The notes under the pieces: generated by a model
Seen by the model: only the letters and a program-made list of their open reading frames with translations
Database searches by the model: none
What the model was told of the DNA's origin: nothing
Translations under genes and position numbers: made by a program
Shown: piece after piece, positions 34,084 through 45,955 of the stretch
Layout of the letters: each line of letters starts with the position of its first letter
Position numbering within the stretch: the first letter of the stretch is position 1
From: Sanguinoderma infundibulare
Taxonomy: Eukaryota > Basidiomycota > Agaricomycetes > Polyporales > Polyporaceae
NCBI GenBank assembly: GCA_032821775.1
Contig: JAVLRN010000006.1
Location: 1,178,001 to 1,242,000, forward strand
Direction of reading: 5' to 3'
DNA: 64,000 nucleotides

Positions 34084-35640
34084 ATGGACACTCGCCCAAA
34101 ACTCCCTCACGATGTCCTCCTCATCATCGCTTCGTTTGCCGACACAAAGTGTATACTGTCCCTTCTGGCCACTTCCCGCAATCTCCACAGCGATTGCGCC
34201 AAATTCCTGCTTCATCATGAAGTTTTACTTCACGACGACTACGACGTCGTCTCCTTCATCTACTTCATGCGCCCCGATAAGCGCAAGAGGTGGCGTCACC
34301 TTCGGGCCCTGCGCTTCGGTGACGAACCTATTAGCCCACGCACCGCAGAGGAGCTCGCCAGGGTCATTCCACGTGCGTCACATCTCGAGTCCCTTGAATT
34401 CGGGCACGCCGAGAAGACGCTTGGCTCCCACCCCAATCTCGCCCCCGCCTTCGCCGCAGTCAGGACCGTGAAGCGTCTCGTCATCCAATGCGGCTATCAG
34501 CATTCGTGCAGGATGTTAGAAGCAATGCACTGGCCCTTGGAGAGTGTGGTGCTCAATCACTCAGAGTATACTGCCGATTGGAAGGACCCGGACAAGTTAG
34601 ACAGGATGCATCCTGCCGCGCTCCTCAAAAACTGCCGGGCGACTCTCAAGTTCCTCAGGTACGACACTTGGCTCGAATGCAGTGACGTGCTCAGCAGTTA
34701 CCCCGTATACCCTCTGCTGGAATCTCTCCATGCTCTGAGCGGGTGGTGTCCCCGCGCGGTCCAGTGGTCCATCTCCTACCCCGGTCTGAAACGCCTTTGC
34801 GTGCACACCGTCGAGACTGACTTCATGGACGTCGACGAGGACTCCTTGGCAGAGCACGCCGCTAACCGGGCCCGCAACTTGGACGCATGCGCGGCTCAGG
34901 ACCACCAGTGGGACGAACTGGAGCAGTTCTCTGGAGGCGCACTCGACCTCTACTTGCTTGGGTTGACTTGTCGTGTCCGGGACCTCTCCCTTTCTATGTG
35001 CGCCGAGTCATTGCAATTTTTTGCTGCTGCTATTGCCACTGCCCGTCCGACGCGTCTCACGCTCTCAATCGACACAACACTCTTCAGCCAGCCCGTCCCG
35101 ACGTACCTTCAAGAACCTGGCCTCGCGGATCTTCGGAGCATAGAGCTTCGGGTGCGGACTCGGGTCGGGAGAGATGGTTACCAAGGCGACACTGACGTCG
35201 ACCATTTCTTGGTAAGTGCATTTTTCAGTGGCATATGACGACGCTGATTTTTGTCGTTGGTTTTGCAGGGCCATGTCAGTGATACGCTCCGACGCGTTTC
35301 GGCATGCGAGTTTTCGTTCTACCTCAAAGTCGAAAGCTCCTACCAGCGGTCTCTCAAATGTACAAGGATCTCGTCGTCGTTGCTGGAGCTCGATGGCTTG
35401 GATGATTCACGTCGCCCACCGGTTCGTCACCCCTCTCCATCGCACTCCGTCGTTGAGGCATGGGCCAGCAACGCGGATCCTGACGCTTTGGCAAATCGCA
35501 TCCTCGATGAGGTGCCATCGTTGGAGCTCATAAAAGTATCCGTTACGCCATCCGACACTTGTCGCTCAAAGGAGGCCCAGTCGTCCAGAAAGCGGGAACC
35601 CATCGACCGGGTGGAGAATGCATCTCCGCTGACGTCGTAG
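34084..35640 (+). CDS. F-box protein with LRR-like C-terminus
   Basis: A likely SCF adaptor of the large, fast-evolving mushroom F-box family. The F-box is N-terminal: KLPHDVLLIIASFADTKCIL then SLLATSRNLHSDCAKFLLHH. The rest is a series of irregular leucine-rich units: HLRALRFGD, HLESLEFGHAEK, VKRLVIQCGY, ATLKFLRYDTWL, LLESLHALSG, LKRLCVHTVETDF and VRDLSLSMCAESL. One intron (35212-35268) joins DVDHFL to GHVSDTLRRVSACEF. The second exon ends with RVENASPLTS at 35640. No partner or substrate can be inferred. Confidence 0.75.
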
Positions 35641-36199
35641 TCCCATGTGCGATTGGGTTGTCTTCGCGTTGCTGCTAGCACGTGCTGGCGCCGCGAAGCA
35701 TCTGGGGCGATCCGTCGAGTGGCATGGTCAACGATCGATCCATCACTTAGACTAGTGGTAAGTGGTCCTTTTTCGAAAGATGAACGATTTGTCTCACTGG
35801 CTGTCAATTCAGACCTGTCTCTTTGGACTCCCAATCATACACCATATCTTAGCTGGTCGCATTCCGCCATTAGTTTTAAGATTGGCCTTGAGCAGAAGGT
35901 GGGGCTATGTCATACCGTGACCATGCACGTGAATCGGGCGCTTGGCACGATTAGCGATTAATATGGTATGTTAAATGTCCGGAGCGGGAGGAGGTATGTC
36001 CTCCTTGTCTTCCTCACCGCAGACCTGGTCTGTTGCAAACCTTGCCTTCTTGCGTGCATGATTTCCATGGGCAAGGTTTGTGATCGAAGACTGGGCCCGC
36101 GGCGACCGCTTTGGCATGGTTCCTGCGGGGGAAGGCGACCGAGCCACATGGAAAGAATTCCTCCTCCTGTACTTCGGTTCCCGGACATCAAGAGGCGAA
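35641..36199. other. Intergenic region before repeat B
   Basis: A minus-strand frame at 35971-36246 ends in a charged stretch (EDKEDIPPPAPDI) that looks mildly protein-like. It runs into the repeat and has no recognisable domain. I see no supported gene. Confidence 0.35.
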
Positions 36200-36528
36200 G
36201 ACAATCTGACCAGTGCGCCGCACAAGCAATGGGATTGGCCTTTCAAGTTCGCGGGGACAGAATCACACGCGGTGGGATGATCCCGTGTTACTTCGGTTCC
36301 TCGGATTTCAGGGTGGCAATGTGGATGTCAATGTCTGCCGCATAATGCGTCATTCGTCGGCTTTCACATCCCCGGCAACCCAGCCACTGTGAAGGCATGT
36401 CGGGCAGCTCAAGCCTGGGCTTCGCCAGCATCGTTCCGATGTGCAAGTCAACCAAGGCTAGCTATCTGTGGAAGGCCACCTGCCAAATCGGAACCGGAGG
36501 TTGGGTAGTTAGCCACCATCGTGAAGGG

Positions 36529-36534
36529 TATAAA
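36529..36534 (+). promoter_or_regulatory. TATA box of module copy B
   Basis: TATAAA in the block GAAGGGTATAAAGAACCACC, shared with copy A. The first plausible ATG of the long frame is about 340 nt further on. An earlier short conserved frame (MLFIIFSRSPAI) lies between them. Confidence 0.5.
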
Positions 36535-36875
36535 GAACCACCCCCGGAGCGCCATCTCCTCATCCACAACCATCATCTGCCAGTGCCACTCTCCACTACC
36601 AGCGCTCATCAGCGATGCTCTTCATCATCTTCTCTCGCTCACCTGCAATTAGAAAACAAGAAAACCCAGATCTGCTTCCTTTCCTGCCTACCTGCAAGAA
36701 GACTCATCAGTGTTCCCTTCTCATGCCTCGGTTCTTGTTCCACCCTACCCGGCCTCCTGACTCAACGTCTCCCGGTCGGGGACGGTGTGTTGGACATCTG
36801 TCCACACGCCGCGTCCCTGGCCCCCGCATTCGACCTCACTTTCCTTTCGTATAACGACCTGCTGCCGAGCCCCCA

Positions 36876-37367
36876 ATGTCTGGTCAGCCCTCCTCGACCC
36901 ATACGGACGACGCCTACTGTCGCTTCGCCCTCGAGCCTCCCTCCTCGATCACCAAGCGTCAGGCTAATGCCGTGTACCACATGGTGGCGATCGTGGAGGA
37001 ACACTTGGTGAGTCGCCTCAACTCCCACCTCCCTACTTTGGCTAACCCCGTCAATTGCGGTGCAGAAGGCCGAGCTGGCGCGTACGACTGCCGTTCCCGC
37101 CCCAGGTGGTTGGAGCGGGGTTGTGTCCACAGAACCCTCGAGCACGGATGTCTTTCCGTCATGCGCCGCATACGGTGCACTCGGTAAGTAGCTCTCACAC
37201 GTCGTCCTAAGTTTGTATCTCACGCCCACACCGGATCAACAGAGGACCACCGGACAAGCACGACAGGCGTTCGCCAGCCCCCGCGGGACTGGCGCAGGTC
37301 TCGTCCACGGTTGCGCGCGTGTCTCTCCCACCCCCTGCCTTCGGCCGGGGTCGTGGGGTGGAACTAG
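36876..37367 (+). CDS. Hypothetical module protein, intact copy
   Basis: I do not recognise a family. Three exons (36876-37007, 37066-37183, 37243-37367) add up to exactly 375 nt, giving 124 residues plus stop. Introns have good signals (GTGAGTC to GGTGCAG with GGCTAAC as branch site; GTAAGTA to CAACAG). The protein begins MSGQPSSTHTDDAYCRFALE, then PPSSITKRQANAVYHMVAIV, and ends in an Arg/Pro-rich tail. No signal peptide or membrane helix was seen. The partner copy at 9.6-10.3 kb has lost the start and gained a stop. A short conserved upstream frame beginning MLFI could be a uORF. A non-coding product is an alternative. Confidence 0.4.
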
Positions 37368-37595
37368 AGGGGTGCGCCAGGAGGACCTGACTGGCCTTGG
37401 ATGAGGGTTTGGCGCGGTCATTTATGGAGGGTCTGTTGAGGTCGATGTCAGTCGGGAGAAAAGAGAAAACCCCCGGGCGGCGCATGTGCACGATCACCGA
37501 GTTCGTTGTGTACACGCAGTCCGGCACAAAAACACGCAATAATATAAAATTGTCAACTCGGAACGTAGTCTCATGTGTGCTTTGACGTTCAAATG

Positions 37596-38277
37596 ATCGA
37601 CATGGCTAGGGCTAGATAGCTAGAACATTAACCGTACAACGACCTCCAGACTGCCAGCTATCGGCTTCCTTTTTGGTATCACCCAATATGGACTTACGCA
37701 GACGCCCGTGCGCCATGGCCGACAGAACTTCAGCATCTCCTCTCGCACGCGAGATAAATCCGAAGATCTGTTTCCTAAACTTTGTAGATTAGCAATGTCT
37801 TCACAAAGTTTATGAGGCACATTTTTATTTAAGAGCCTCCCCGTCAAGCCTATGGTTTTTTATTATTTCCTCTCCGCCAAAAGTGCTTGAGCGTGACAAT
37901 TTCCAGTCACGTGATGCCTCACATTTTGCGCAAGGTCAATCTTCAAGTTAAGGGATTATGATGGTGAGCAATTCGGCTGAGTCCGCCCTTAGCGGGGTGT
38001 CGATTCGTTGGAGGGGTCGACGTTGAGCAGCCGGTGGGCGTTATACTTGCGTACATCCCTGTCTTCGGGCGGGATGGTTTGGTGAAACCATGACGCATAT
38101 GTACATGATTTCCGTCGAACCAGGCTACATCACCACGATCCGAATGTTACGAGTATCCATGCAAGACGATTCTATCTTGGCGTTGGGGAGGTCAGAATCG
38201 AAAGCCATCACACATTCTATCAAGTGTTCTTATTCTCGCGCTCCCGCTGAACTCACAATCAGCCCGCATACCAGAGT
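37596..38277. other. Intergenic region
   Basis: No gene was seen. It is AT-richer than its surroundings between 37780 and 37960. Confidence 0.4.
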
Positions 38278-38372
38278 CTACCAAGAAATACAACGCCGAG
38301 AGTGGAGGAACCGACTGACCGTATCGGCGGCCGTGGCAAGGTAGTGCTGTAACGTGCAACTTCGCGCCTGAA

Positions 38373-40195
38373 TCAACACGAGTTGACCGCGCTCAAAGAT
38401 GTCTGCCGATTGGCTGCCTCCGCCATTGAGCAGGGATCGCCGTCGTTTGACCCCGATCCCAAGTTCCCGTTGTCTTCCTCCAGTTCCGCGGTGGAGGGAT
38501 CCGAGCGGAGGTCGTGCGCTTCGCCCTCTGGGCTGACTTCCCCTGGGGCGGCGAGCGAGGTAGTGAGGGAGCCGAGAACCTTGTTGAACTCGAGGCTGCC
38601 AATCTCGATGGACGAGAGGGAGTGCTGGTGGGAGATGCCATTGGCCGCTTCTTGGGAGATCCACGAGGAAGCGCGAGATGAGGATGGTAGTGATTCTGGA
38701 TGCAGGTGCAGAGGATGGTTAGCGGGCTGGTGCAATGGGATGGGGAAATGAGCCGGGGAGGACATACGGTTCGGTGAGGAATGTGATGTAGCTCAAGTTA
38801 TCATCTGCCCCGGCATCAACCAAAATCTGCATAAAACTTGAGCACAGGCGATAACCGTCGATGTCTAGACTTACTGAACTAAGGGAGAACACCAGATGAA
38901 GAGTGTTCGCGATAAGCAAGACTCTGGAATACAGTCAGCACGAGAAGAAATGCGATCATCCGCGTCCAATTAGCGCACATAAAGTATAGAACGCCTGGCA
39001 ATTGAGATGTGGACATTGAACAACATGATGTATGCGGCTGAGCGGAATTTTCGCTCACCATTTCTGAGGAGAATGCTCGAGAGCGACGTGGTTCTGCCTA
39101 ACAGCTTCATCTCCCTGGCATTCTTGAAAGTCGCTGCCCAAGTGAGGACTACGACTAGCAGATCAGATGTGATGAGGCAGGCCCGAGACACGATCAGGAC
39201 TGGGTAGAATGGGAGATGCCGACTTCAGCCTCTGTCACATCGTGTTAAAGGAACTGGGAGATAGTAGTACGCACATCTGAAGCGGAGGGATCCCATTAGT
39301 TGAGTACGATTGGATTCCCTGAAAATTCTGTACTCACTCTTCCTGCACAGCACCGGTGAGGTTGATCACTGGAGTACACCCGAAATCGGGGTCTATCAGG
39401 ATGGTCATGTTGCTGAGCCTCGTTTGAGTGTGAGCGTCAGCTTTCGCTTGCTCGCAAAAAACCTCTCGATAGCTGTGAGAGTGACTCACGTAGTTGATCA
39501 CCACAGGTGCGAGAGAGAGGATGAAGATGGCGGCGGCGAGCACCCATGTCTGAGAACTGAGCGCGTAGGCTCGTAAGCCAGAGAACGCTTGTTGGCACGC
39601 AGGAAGCCATCAGCATTCATACTGTTGAAGATGACTGAGCCAATCATGTACCTGCCCATGGAACATATTGGAGTATATCCAGGATCTCTCCGGCCCAAAA
39701 ATATCTTTTACAACTGGACTCCAGTGAGCTCAGGCGATATTCGGAGACCTGCTAATCACTTACCCCTACAATCATGTGAGTTCGGCAGGCATTGATGATA
39801 TGAAGGAACCATACGCACCGCAGTGGTTGAAATGACCAGCCATGGGATATTGAGGATATAGTCGATCAAGGGTACGTAACGGTTGAGCAAAAAGAGAATT
39901 GAAGAGACGGTCTTTTTACGCCTCCAGAAGAGGTCGACCTCTTTACCGAAGGTGATAGTGAATTCATATATTACAATGCCTATCCACCATCGACCACGGC
40001 TTCAGCACGAACGCGACAAAGCTGAGTCTGAGCAGAATCTTGCGGCGCACTCACTTATTCCGACCATGGTAAAGTAATACCCTATTTGACTGGGGAACGT
40101 GGGGTGAGTACATAATGTAGCAGCGAACTGATTCGGAGCAATACTCACATGGAATCATGCACAGCGATAAGCTGCGACGAATCGGAATTCGACAT
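38373..40195 (-). pseudogene. DUF6533 membrane protein with C-terminal frameshift
   Basis: One of the numerous mushroom membrane proteins of unknown function with an N-terminal DUF6533 domain. The DUF6533 part reads VIYEFTITFGKEVDLFWRRK and TVSSILFLLNRYVPLIDYIL. Then come SGLRAYALSSQTWVLAAAIF, the luminal loop LSNMTILIDPDFGCTPVINL, ACLITSDLLVVVLTWAATFK and LLVLLIANTLHLVFSL. The final conserved block starts ITTILISRFLVDL, but its expected continuation QEAANGISHQHSLSS is in another frame. One extra base in the CCC (transcript) at 38654-38656 explains this. Unrepaired, the frame runs on to 38278 in Arg-rich sequence; the family-like frame stops at 38373. The first exon and start (40195) are uncertain because the phase of intron 1 is unclear. 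Confidence 0.7.
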
Positions 40196-41724
40196 GTCAA
40201 CTGGAGAAGACAAGGAGAGGAAGCGACGACAATCGAGAGGACGGAAACCGAGAGCAACGGACATAGATAGCGACCGAAATCGACATGTTCAAATTCCAGC
40301 ACAGCCTGCGGTTGTAAGCCGGTGTCCGTATGTGTGGCATTGATGGATGTAATCGACCGCTGGTGCGCAGAAGTGTATGGTGCAGAGCGCCGTGCCGGTA
40401 GTGTTGTTGACCCCTGGAGCGCATCATGATGGCCGGCGATCCTGTTTGTCTAGATGCGAATTGGCGTCAGCCTCGAATCCCTCAGATAGGATGGCACTCA
40501 ATGACCAAATGCATGCACAAGGTAAATCCGGCTCTTTCCGCCGCCTTCAGTTGGCCTTCAGACATTGTTCTTCCGCGCAGACGTGCGCCACAGGCTAGTA
40601 AGTAGCAAGATCCAGAGGCCTAACTGACAGAGTGACCGCTCGCATGATCTGGGGCATACCACGAATATCATATGTCCTTGGGTAGCAGGAGCGGTCTTTC
40701 ACTGTAGATGGTTGAGAGCAGGCTGAGAGCCACCACGCGTCCCTGCATGACCGCATGCCGGAAGAGTTTGTTGTCGATCTAGCACTGGAGGTAGGTGTCC
40801 GAGGGGAGGGGGGGGGCGTTCGCGGATGTCAGCCTCGGTGAGACCTTTGTGGCGGGATACTTGTTTTTGCCATGAACATCAGGAAAAGCTCACTTCCCTG
40901 ACCAATTCCTGACAGTCCCTGGGCTTCCTAAGGCGCCTCCTAAGCGGTTCAGAGCGTCGTCAGGCTCTCAGGCTGATCGTGTCAGGCTCTCTGTCGCGCT
41001 TACGCTGGGCATCAGGAAGGCTCAGGAGCCATCAGGGAAGGGAGCTTTTGCTGATGAAGCGCTTTGGAGCGGTGTGTGTTGTGGCAAGGAGATAATAGCA
41101 TTGTGGTGGACGTACGAGTCAGATGGTGTGACGACATAACCTTCTTCGGGGGTCGGGGGTGACCGTGACTTCTGCAGCAAGCGGTCCGGGCGTGGGGTTG
41201 TCAACGGCTTTGAGAAAACTTCGCGGGATACCAGAGCTGGATCCGTGGTCGGTTGTCGAACGCACGGTCGTTGTTAGTTGGACAGTCCTGGATCCTGTGG
41301 CCTGAGGGTTACGCCGGTCGTGGGAGGGGGCATAAGGATACGTTCTCTGACAGTGGAGAACGGACACACCTTTCTGTCCACATCGGTGGCGAACATAACT
41401 TGCAAGTAATGCGCGGTCTCGGCTTTTTCTCCGCGAAGCTGAAGTTATAGATCTTCAGGGCACTATTCGGACGGTGGGAGATCTATGGGCGCAAAACGAA
41501 GTCCATTAGATCTCGGTGTACTACGCAAACAAGGAAGTGCGCCAAGGCGCAGCACCAACTAGTCCATTTTTTCCTGGGTGGACGTATGGGTATGCTGACT
41601 AAGACACGCGTAAATAGGCGCTTGACGCGTGTTGCATAAGCGCTGGGGAAGCGAGAATGGTGCGATGGTGGGTATTTATTCTGGCCGACTGCCTCCGCTC
41701 CGCGTCGTCGACGTCCTCGATATC
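40196..41724. other. Long intergenic region with small repeats
   Basis: 1.5 kb without a supported gene. A short minus-strand piece near 40660-40760 (NKLFRHAVMQGRVVALSLLS) looks like a protein remnant I cannot name. Around 40890-41040 there are clustered short repeats (GTCAGGCTCTC at 40959 and 40981, plus several CAGGC and CCTAAG units). A G-rich run lies near 40806. Confidence 0.4.
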
Positions 41725-43459
41725 ATGGCCGGCGAGGAAAACGGGCTCCGGCAGCGCAACGTCAGTGGCAACACCAACCTCACCGTCACCCGGGTCTACA
41801 CTCCCACCGTAGAGGGCAGGAAACGAGATGAGCAGCTCGACAAGCACACCGAGTATGTCTTCCCCGTCTCCGTCACCATCCGTTGCTCTTGACACGCTTT
41901 GCGCTGCCCAGATACGAGTTTGGTGGCCCATGGGGCGTCCTCGCTATCATGACCGGCTTCCCTATTCTTATGTACTACCTTTGGATCTGCTTGGTTTACT
42001 ACGACGGCTCGCTCGTCCACCCCTCCTCGGTCGATGACATTCAGCCCTTCCTCTGGCGTATGTGGGAGCACATTCGTGTAGTACGTTTTTCGCGTTTCTC
42101 CATCCCTATGTCCCCCTACAAACCAGCAATCCTCACAGGGTGCTAGTCCCAACGCGTACGCATGGAGGGTCTACGTCGGCCTCATGGTCTTCCAACTCGC
42201 CCTTGCCTGGGTCGTCCCCGGTTACATGCAGGAAGGTCTTCCCGTCCCTTCCCTCGGCTACAAGACCCTCATCTACAAGTGCAACGCCATCGGCTGCATC
42301 TACATCACCATGATCACCGCTGCCGCCCTCCACTACAACAATATCTTCCGGATGACCGAGATCATCGACAACTTCGGCCACCTCATGACTGTCGCCATGA
42401 TCGTCGGCTTCAGCGTGTCCTTCTTCATGTACTTCATCACCGTGGCCACCGGCAACCAGATCCGCATGTCTGGCAACTTCATCTACGACGTCTTCATGGG
42501 TGCATGTTTGAACCCCCGCATCGGCCCTGTTGACCTCAAGATGTGGCTCGAGGTCCGCATCCCGTGGGTAATCGTCTTCTTCATGTCCGTCTCGGGTGCC
42601 TGCAAACAGTACGAGCAGTACGGCTACGTCACTCCCGTATGTCATATGCTTTCTTTTTCACTGCGTTTTACTCACCATCTCGTAGAACATGGCGTTCATG
42701 TGCCTCGCAACCTGGCTTTATCTCAACGCATGCGGCAAGGGCGAAGAGCTCATCCCCCAGACTTGGGATATGTTCCACGAGAAGTGGGGCTTCCTCGTCA
42801 TATTCTGGAATTTCGCTGGCGTTCCCTTCGTACGTACCATCATCGTCCTTGTAGCGTATTTATTCAGCGCTCTTACGTCAACCTTTAGTCGTACATCTAT
42901 TCCGTGGTCTACATAGCTTCGCACGACCCCTCCAAGTACCGGTTCTCGACCCCGACCTACATCGCCCTCTATGGAACGCTCCTCACTGCGTACTACGTCT
43001 GGGACACATCCATGTCGCAGAAGAGCCGCTTCAAGATGCAGACACAGGGCATCACGTCATACCGCAAGACGTTCCCTCAGCTCCCCTGGGGCACCGTGAA
43101 GAACCCCACCTTCATCCAGACCGCCCACGGCAACCGCCTCCTGACCGACGGCTGGTGGCGCTACTCCCGCAAGCCCGTGCGTACTCATTCACCCATCTCC
43201 ATTCCCTAATCAAACACGCATGTGCTGATGGACTCTGCGATCGTATCAGAACTACGTTGCCGACTGGATCATGAGCCTTTCGTGGGGTCTCTGCCAGGGG
43301 ATGTGCTCGGCGATCCCGTACTTCTACTCGGTCTTCTTCATTGTCGTCCTCATCCACCGCTGTGGCCGCGACTTTGAGCGGTGTGCGATCAAATACGGCA
43401 AGGACTGGGAGAAGTACTGCTCGATCGTCAAGTACAAGTTCATCCCCGGCATCTACTGA
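41725..43459 (+). CDS. ERG4: Delta(24(28))-sterol reductase ERG4
   Basis: This ER membrane enzyme catalyses the last step of ergosterol synthesis, the NADPH-dependent reduction of the C24(28) double bond. The preferred start gives [15 protein letters not shown]; an in-frame upstream start at 41629 would add 32 residues. The family block [20 protein letters not shown] follows an intron. Further membrane segments are [20 protein letters not shown] and [40 protein letters not shown] is the conserved ERG4/ERG24 loop, and [12 protein letters not shown] follows it. The C-terminus [20 protein letters not shown] and YKFIPGIY is diagnostic of ERG4. Five or six introns fit. Confidence 0.93.
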
Positions 43460-44011
43460 ATTATCGGCGCCGAGCCCTCGCGCCTCCACGACTCCCCATG
43501 CCTCGCCTTGACGGGTATTAGCTCACGACCAAAATGTTGAACACCAGCATTGCACACCAACTACGGTATATACCACCACCCGTATCTCTACAACGCTCAT
43601 CATGTATACCTAGCCGCTTTCATGGCGGTCGAAAACGTGCCTTTGCGGGAGGCACTAATATACGATGAGAGCTTCGTGTTCTCGTTTTCCTCTTGAATGC
43701 TGGATGAACGCAGGATTCTCATTCAAGCCTCCGCCTGCTGCTTCGCCCTTCCCATATTCCTCTTCTCCGACTGGCACCCTGCCTGCCCAGTCTGCACTCT
43801 TGGCGTCGACTTCTTTCCTCCGTCTCCGTCCCGGGATGATGGGCCGGATGCTGCATTTTCTCGCCGGAGACGCGTGCCGGAGACGCGTGCCGGACACGGC
43901 GATGACGATGCCGCGCTAATGAGATGATGGAGCGGTTTGGCATGTAAGGGGTTGTGCCGGAAGTCCTCCTGAACGCCGGTCAGACATAAGTACAGGCCCG
44001 GACGTGGTTGT
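43460..44011. other. Intergenic region ERG4 / DUF4246 gene
   Basis: Contains a short tandem duplication of GGAGACGCGTGCC at about 43867-43892. No gene was seen. Confidence 0.45.
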
Positions 44012-45955
44012 GTGTGGTTCAAGCCCATCGTCAGGCCTGAGCTTCAGGAGCCCCTCATGATGGAATATAGGACACCGTACTTGCCCGGCAAGCCTCTCGA
44101 CGACGCCGCTCTCCGCTCACGAGCCGAAGGACCGCCCAAGTTTCCTTCCCCATTCGCGTTCCGAGAATGTCTACCCGTCACTCTGGTAGAGTTGCGCATG
44201 CGCCAGTTCTCCGGTAAAGTTCGCCAGAAGGCCAGCTGGTGGGAAAAGGTGTTCGACGCGGACATCGTCTCAAAGTGGCGCGCCGAGATGGTCGAGCAGG
44301 ACAAGGTGCTCGTCGAAACGTTCTGGGGCGGAGAGAAGCGGTTCGAGGCGGGCGACGGAGAGAAGAAGTGGCCGCGCGATGCCGTCACGCCTGCCCAGCT
44401 CGACTACATCTTCGACGAGCTCAAGCATGACGCCAGCCAGATGGCTCAGGGTGGCAGAACCTACGTGAGTGTCCAGAAACGACCGGATTCGTCGAGTTGG
44501 ATACTGAACTGTTTTCGGCCGACCTGCATATAGCCTTCAGCCGTTCCGATGGTGCACGAGTCGGTTTCGCTCATCCCACCCGCTTTGAAGGCGGCGCTGC
44601 TCGCGGACGTCGCAAGACTCGAGTCTGTGCCTGACGGCGAGAAGGACTGGCATCCGGGCTCCAACCAGCAAGTTCTCGACCTCGTCCACCCCTCGCTGTA
44701 CTTCTTGCGCATCGGCCACACCCGTGTCCTCTGCGCAGATTCCGGCGGTGCCCTCACTACGCGGGTCATCACTTGGCCGGAGTACAAGGAGAGAGTGCTT
44801 AGTGGGCTCGAGACCGCAGTACCGGATACGCGTCCCCGTGTTTTGTACCTGGACTCCGACCGTGCCAATGCGCTCGAGAGGGCGGTCTCAAAGAAGCACC
44901 AGTGGCTCCCGACGGACTTCGAGGTGTCTGCCAACGGTCGAGTACAGCCGCTCGGATACATCAACAACCTCCATCCCATCGAACACAGGGAGGCGTACGC
45001 GACCGTTTCATCGCTCCTCGAGCGCTTCCTCCCGCTCTTCGAGCGTGTCGTCTCGGACGCACTCAGTCCTACTCGTCCTTACGCTATCCAAGTCGATGGT
45101 CACGACTGGTATCGCGGCATTCCGGAACCAGGAGATGATGTCGACGACGACGGCTGGCAGGAGTGGCAGCGAACTACGCAGTGGCCCCAAATCCCTGATC
45201 CCGCCCCGTTCGAACCACCCACTTCCTGCGGACGCGTCGACCTCGGCCTGAGCGGGCGCACCATCCAGGTCATAGTCAAGCTCGCCAACATCGTCCTCAC
45301 GCCCGACAACCCAAAGCACCCGGGCGGGCGCTGGCACGTGGAAGGGATGGCGAACGAGCGCATCGTCGCCACCGGTCTGTACTACTACGGCTGCCACAAC
45401 ATCACCGAGTCCAAGCTCGCCTTCCGCGGCACGGCCGGCAAAACGAACCCGTGGCAGATGACACACTACCACGAGCAGCACGATCACCAGGGATGCGTCG
45501 CCGCCTGGGGCATCGGCAGGGACTCGTCTCTGAACCAGGAGCTCGGTCACGTCGTCGCGGCGGAGGGCAAGTGCGTCGCGTTCCCAAACGTCTACCAGCA
45601 CTGCGTCCAGCCCTTCGAGCTCGCGGACCCTTCGAAGCCCGGGTACCGGAAGATCCTCTGTTTCTTCCTCGTGGACCCGCTGAACAAGGTCGTCTCGACG
45701 AGCGACGTTCTGCCCCAGCAGGAGTCGTGGTGGACGTCCGATTCGTGGGCGGAGATCGCGTGCGCCGCGGTCCCGCTTCTTAATACGCTCCCCACGGAGC
45801 TGTACAAAGAGATCATATCTTATGCCTCGGAGGGCACGATGTCGCAGGCGGAGGCAGAGGAGCGTAGGAAGGACTTCATGGCCGAACGCTCCAACTTTGC
45901 GTTCAGCAATGACCGGGACGTCTTCGAAGTCGAGTGGAACATGTGTGAGCATTAG
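44012..45955 (+). CDS. DUF4246 protein (putative 2OG-Fe(II) oxygenase-like)
   Basis: A fungal protein family of unknown function with a fold suspected to be that of 2-oxoglutarate dioxygenases. Two exons are joined over 44465-44533. The N-terminal region has MRQFSGKVRQKASWWEKVFD and DADIVSKWRAEMVEQ. The core has DWHPGSNQQVLDLVHPSLYF, HTRVLCADSGGALT and the conserved PLGYINNLHPIEHREAYATV. Then come GRWHVEGMANERIVATGLYY, a candidate metal-binding His with an acidic residue two positions on, HYHEQHDHQGCVAAWGIGRD, and VYQHCVQPFELADPSKPGYR with a possible distal His and a 2OG-contacting Arg. The catalytic assignment is inference from family descriptions. About 620 residues in total, normal for DUF4246. 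Confidence 0.85.

Larger units (their letters stand above)
36200..37595 (+). repeat. 1.4-kb dispersed module, copy B
   Basis: The inverted partner of 9575-10990, 26 kb away. The left limit is near GCGCCGCACAAGC (about 36219) and the right limit is just past TTGTCAACTCGGAACG (about 37570-37595). The promoter block and the 3' block are better conserved than the centre. No terminal repeats or transposase gene were seen, so it reads as a duplicated gene unit or a non-autonomous element. Confidence 0.8.

Noticed and set aside
25132..43459. Sterol gene cluster of ARE2 and ERG4
   Set aside because: The two genes are 14 kb apart with unrelated genes between; co-location alone is not evidence for a cluster.
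45008..45952. 314-codon minus-strand ORF
   Set aside because: Antisense to the DUF4246 exon, Val/Arg/Asp-rich by codon mirroring, no domain.
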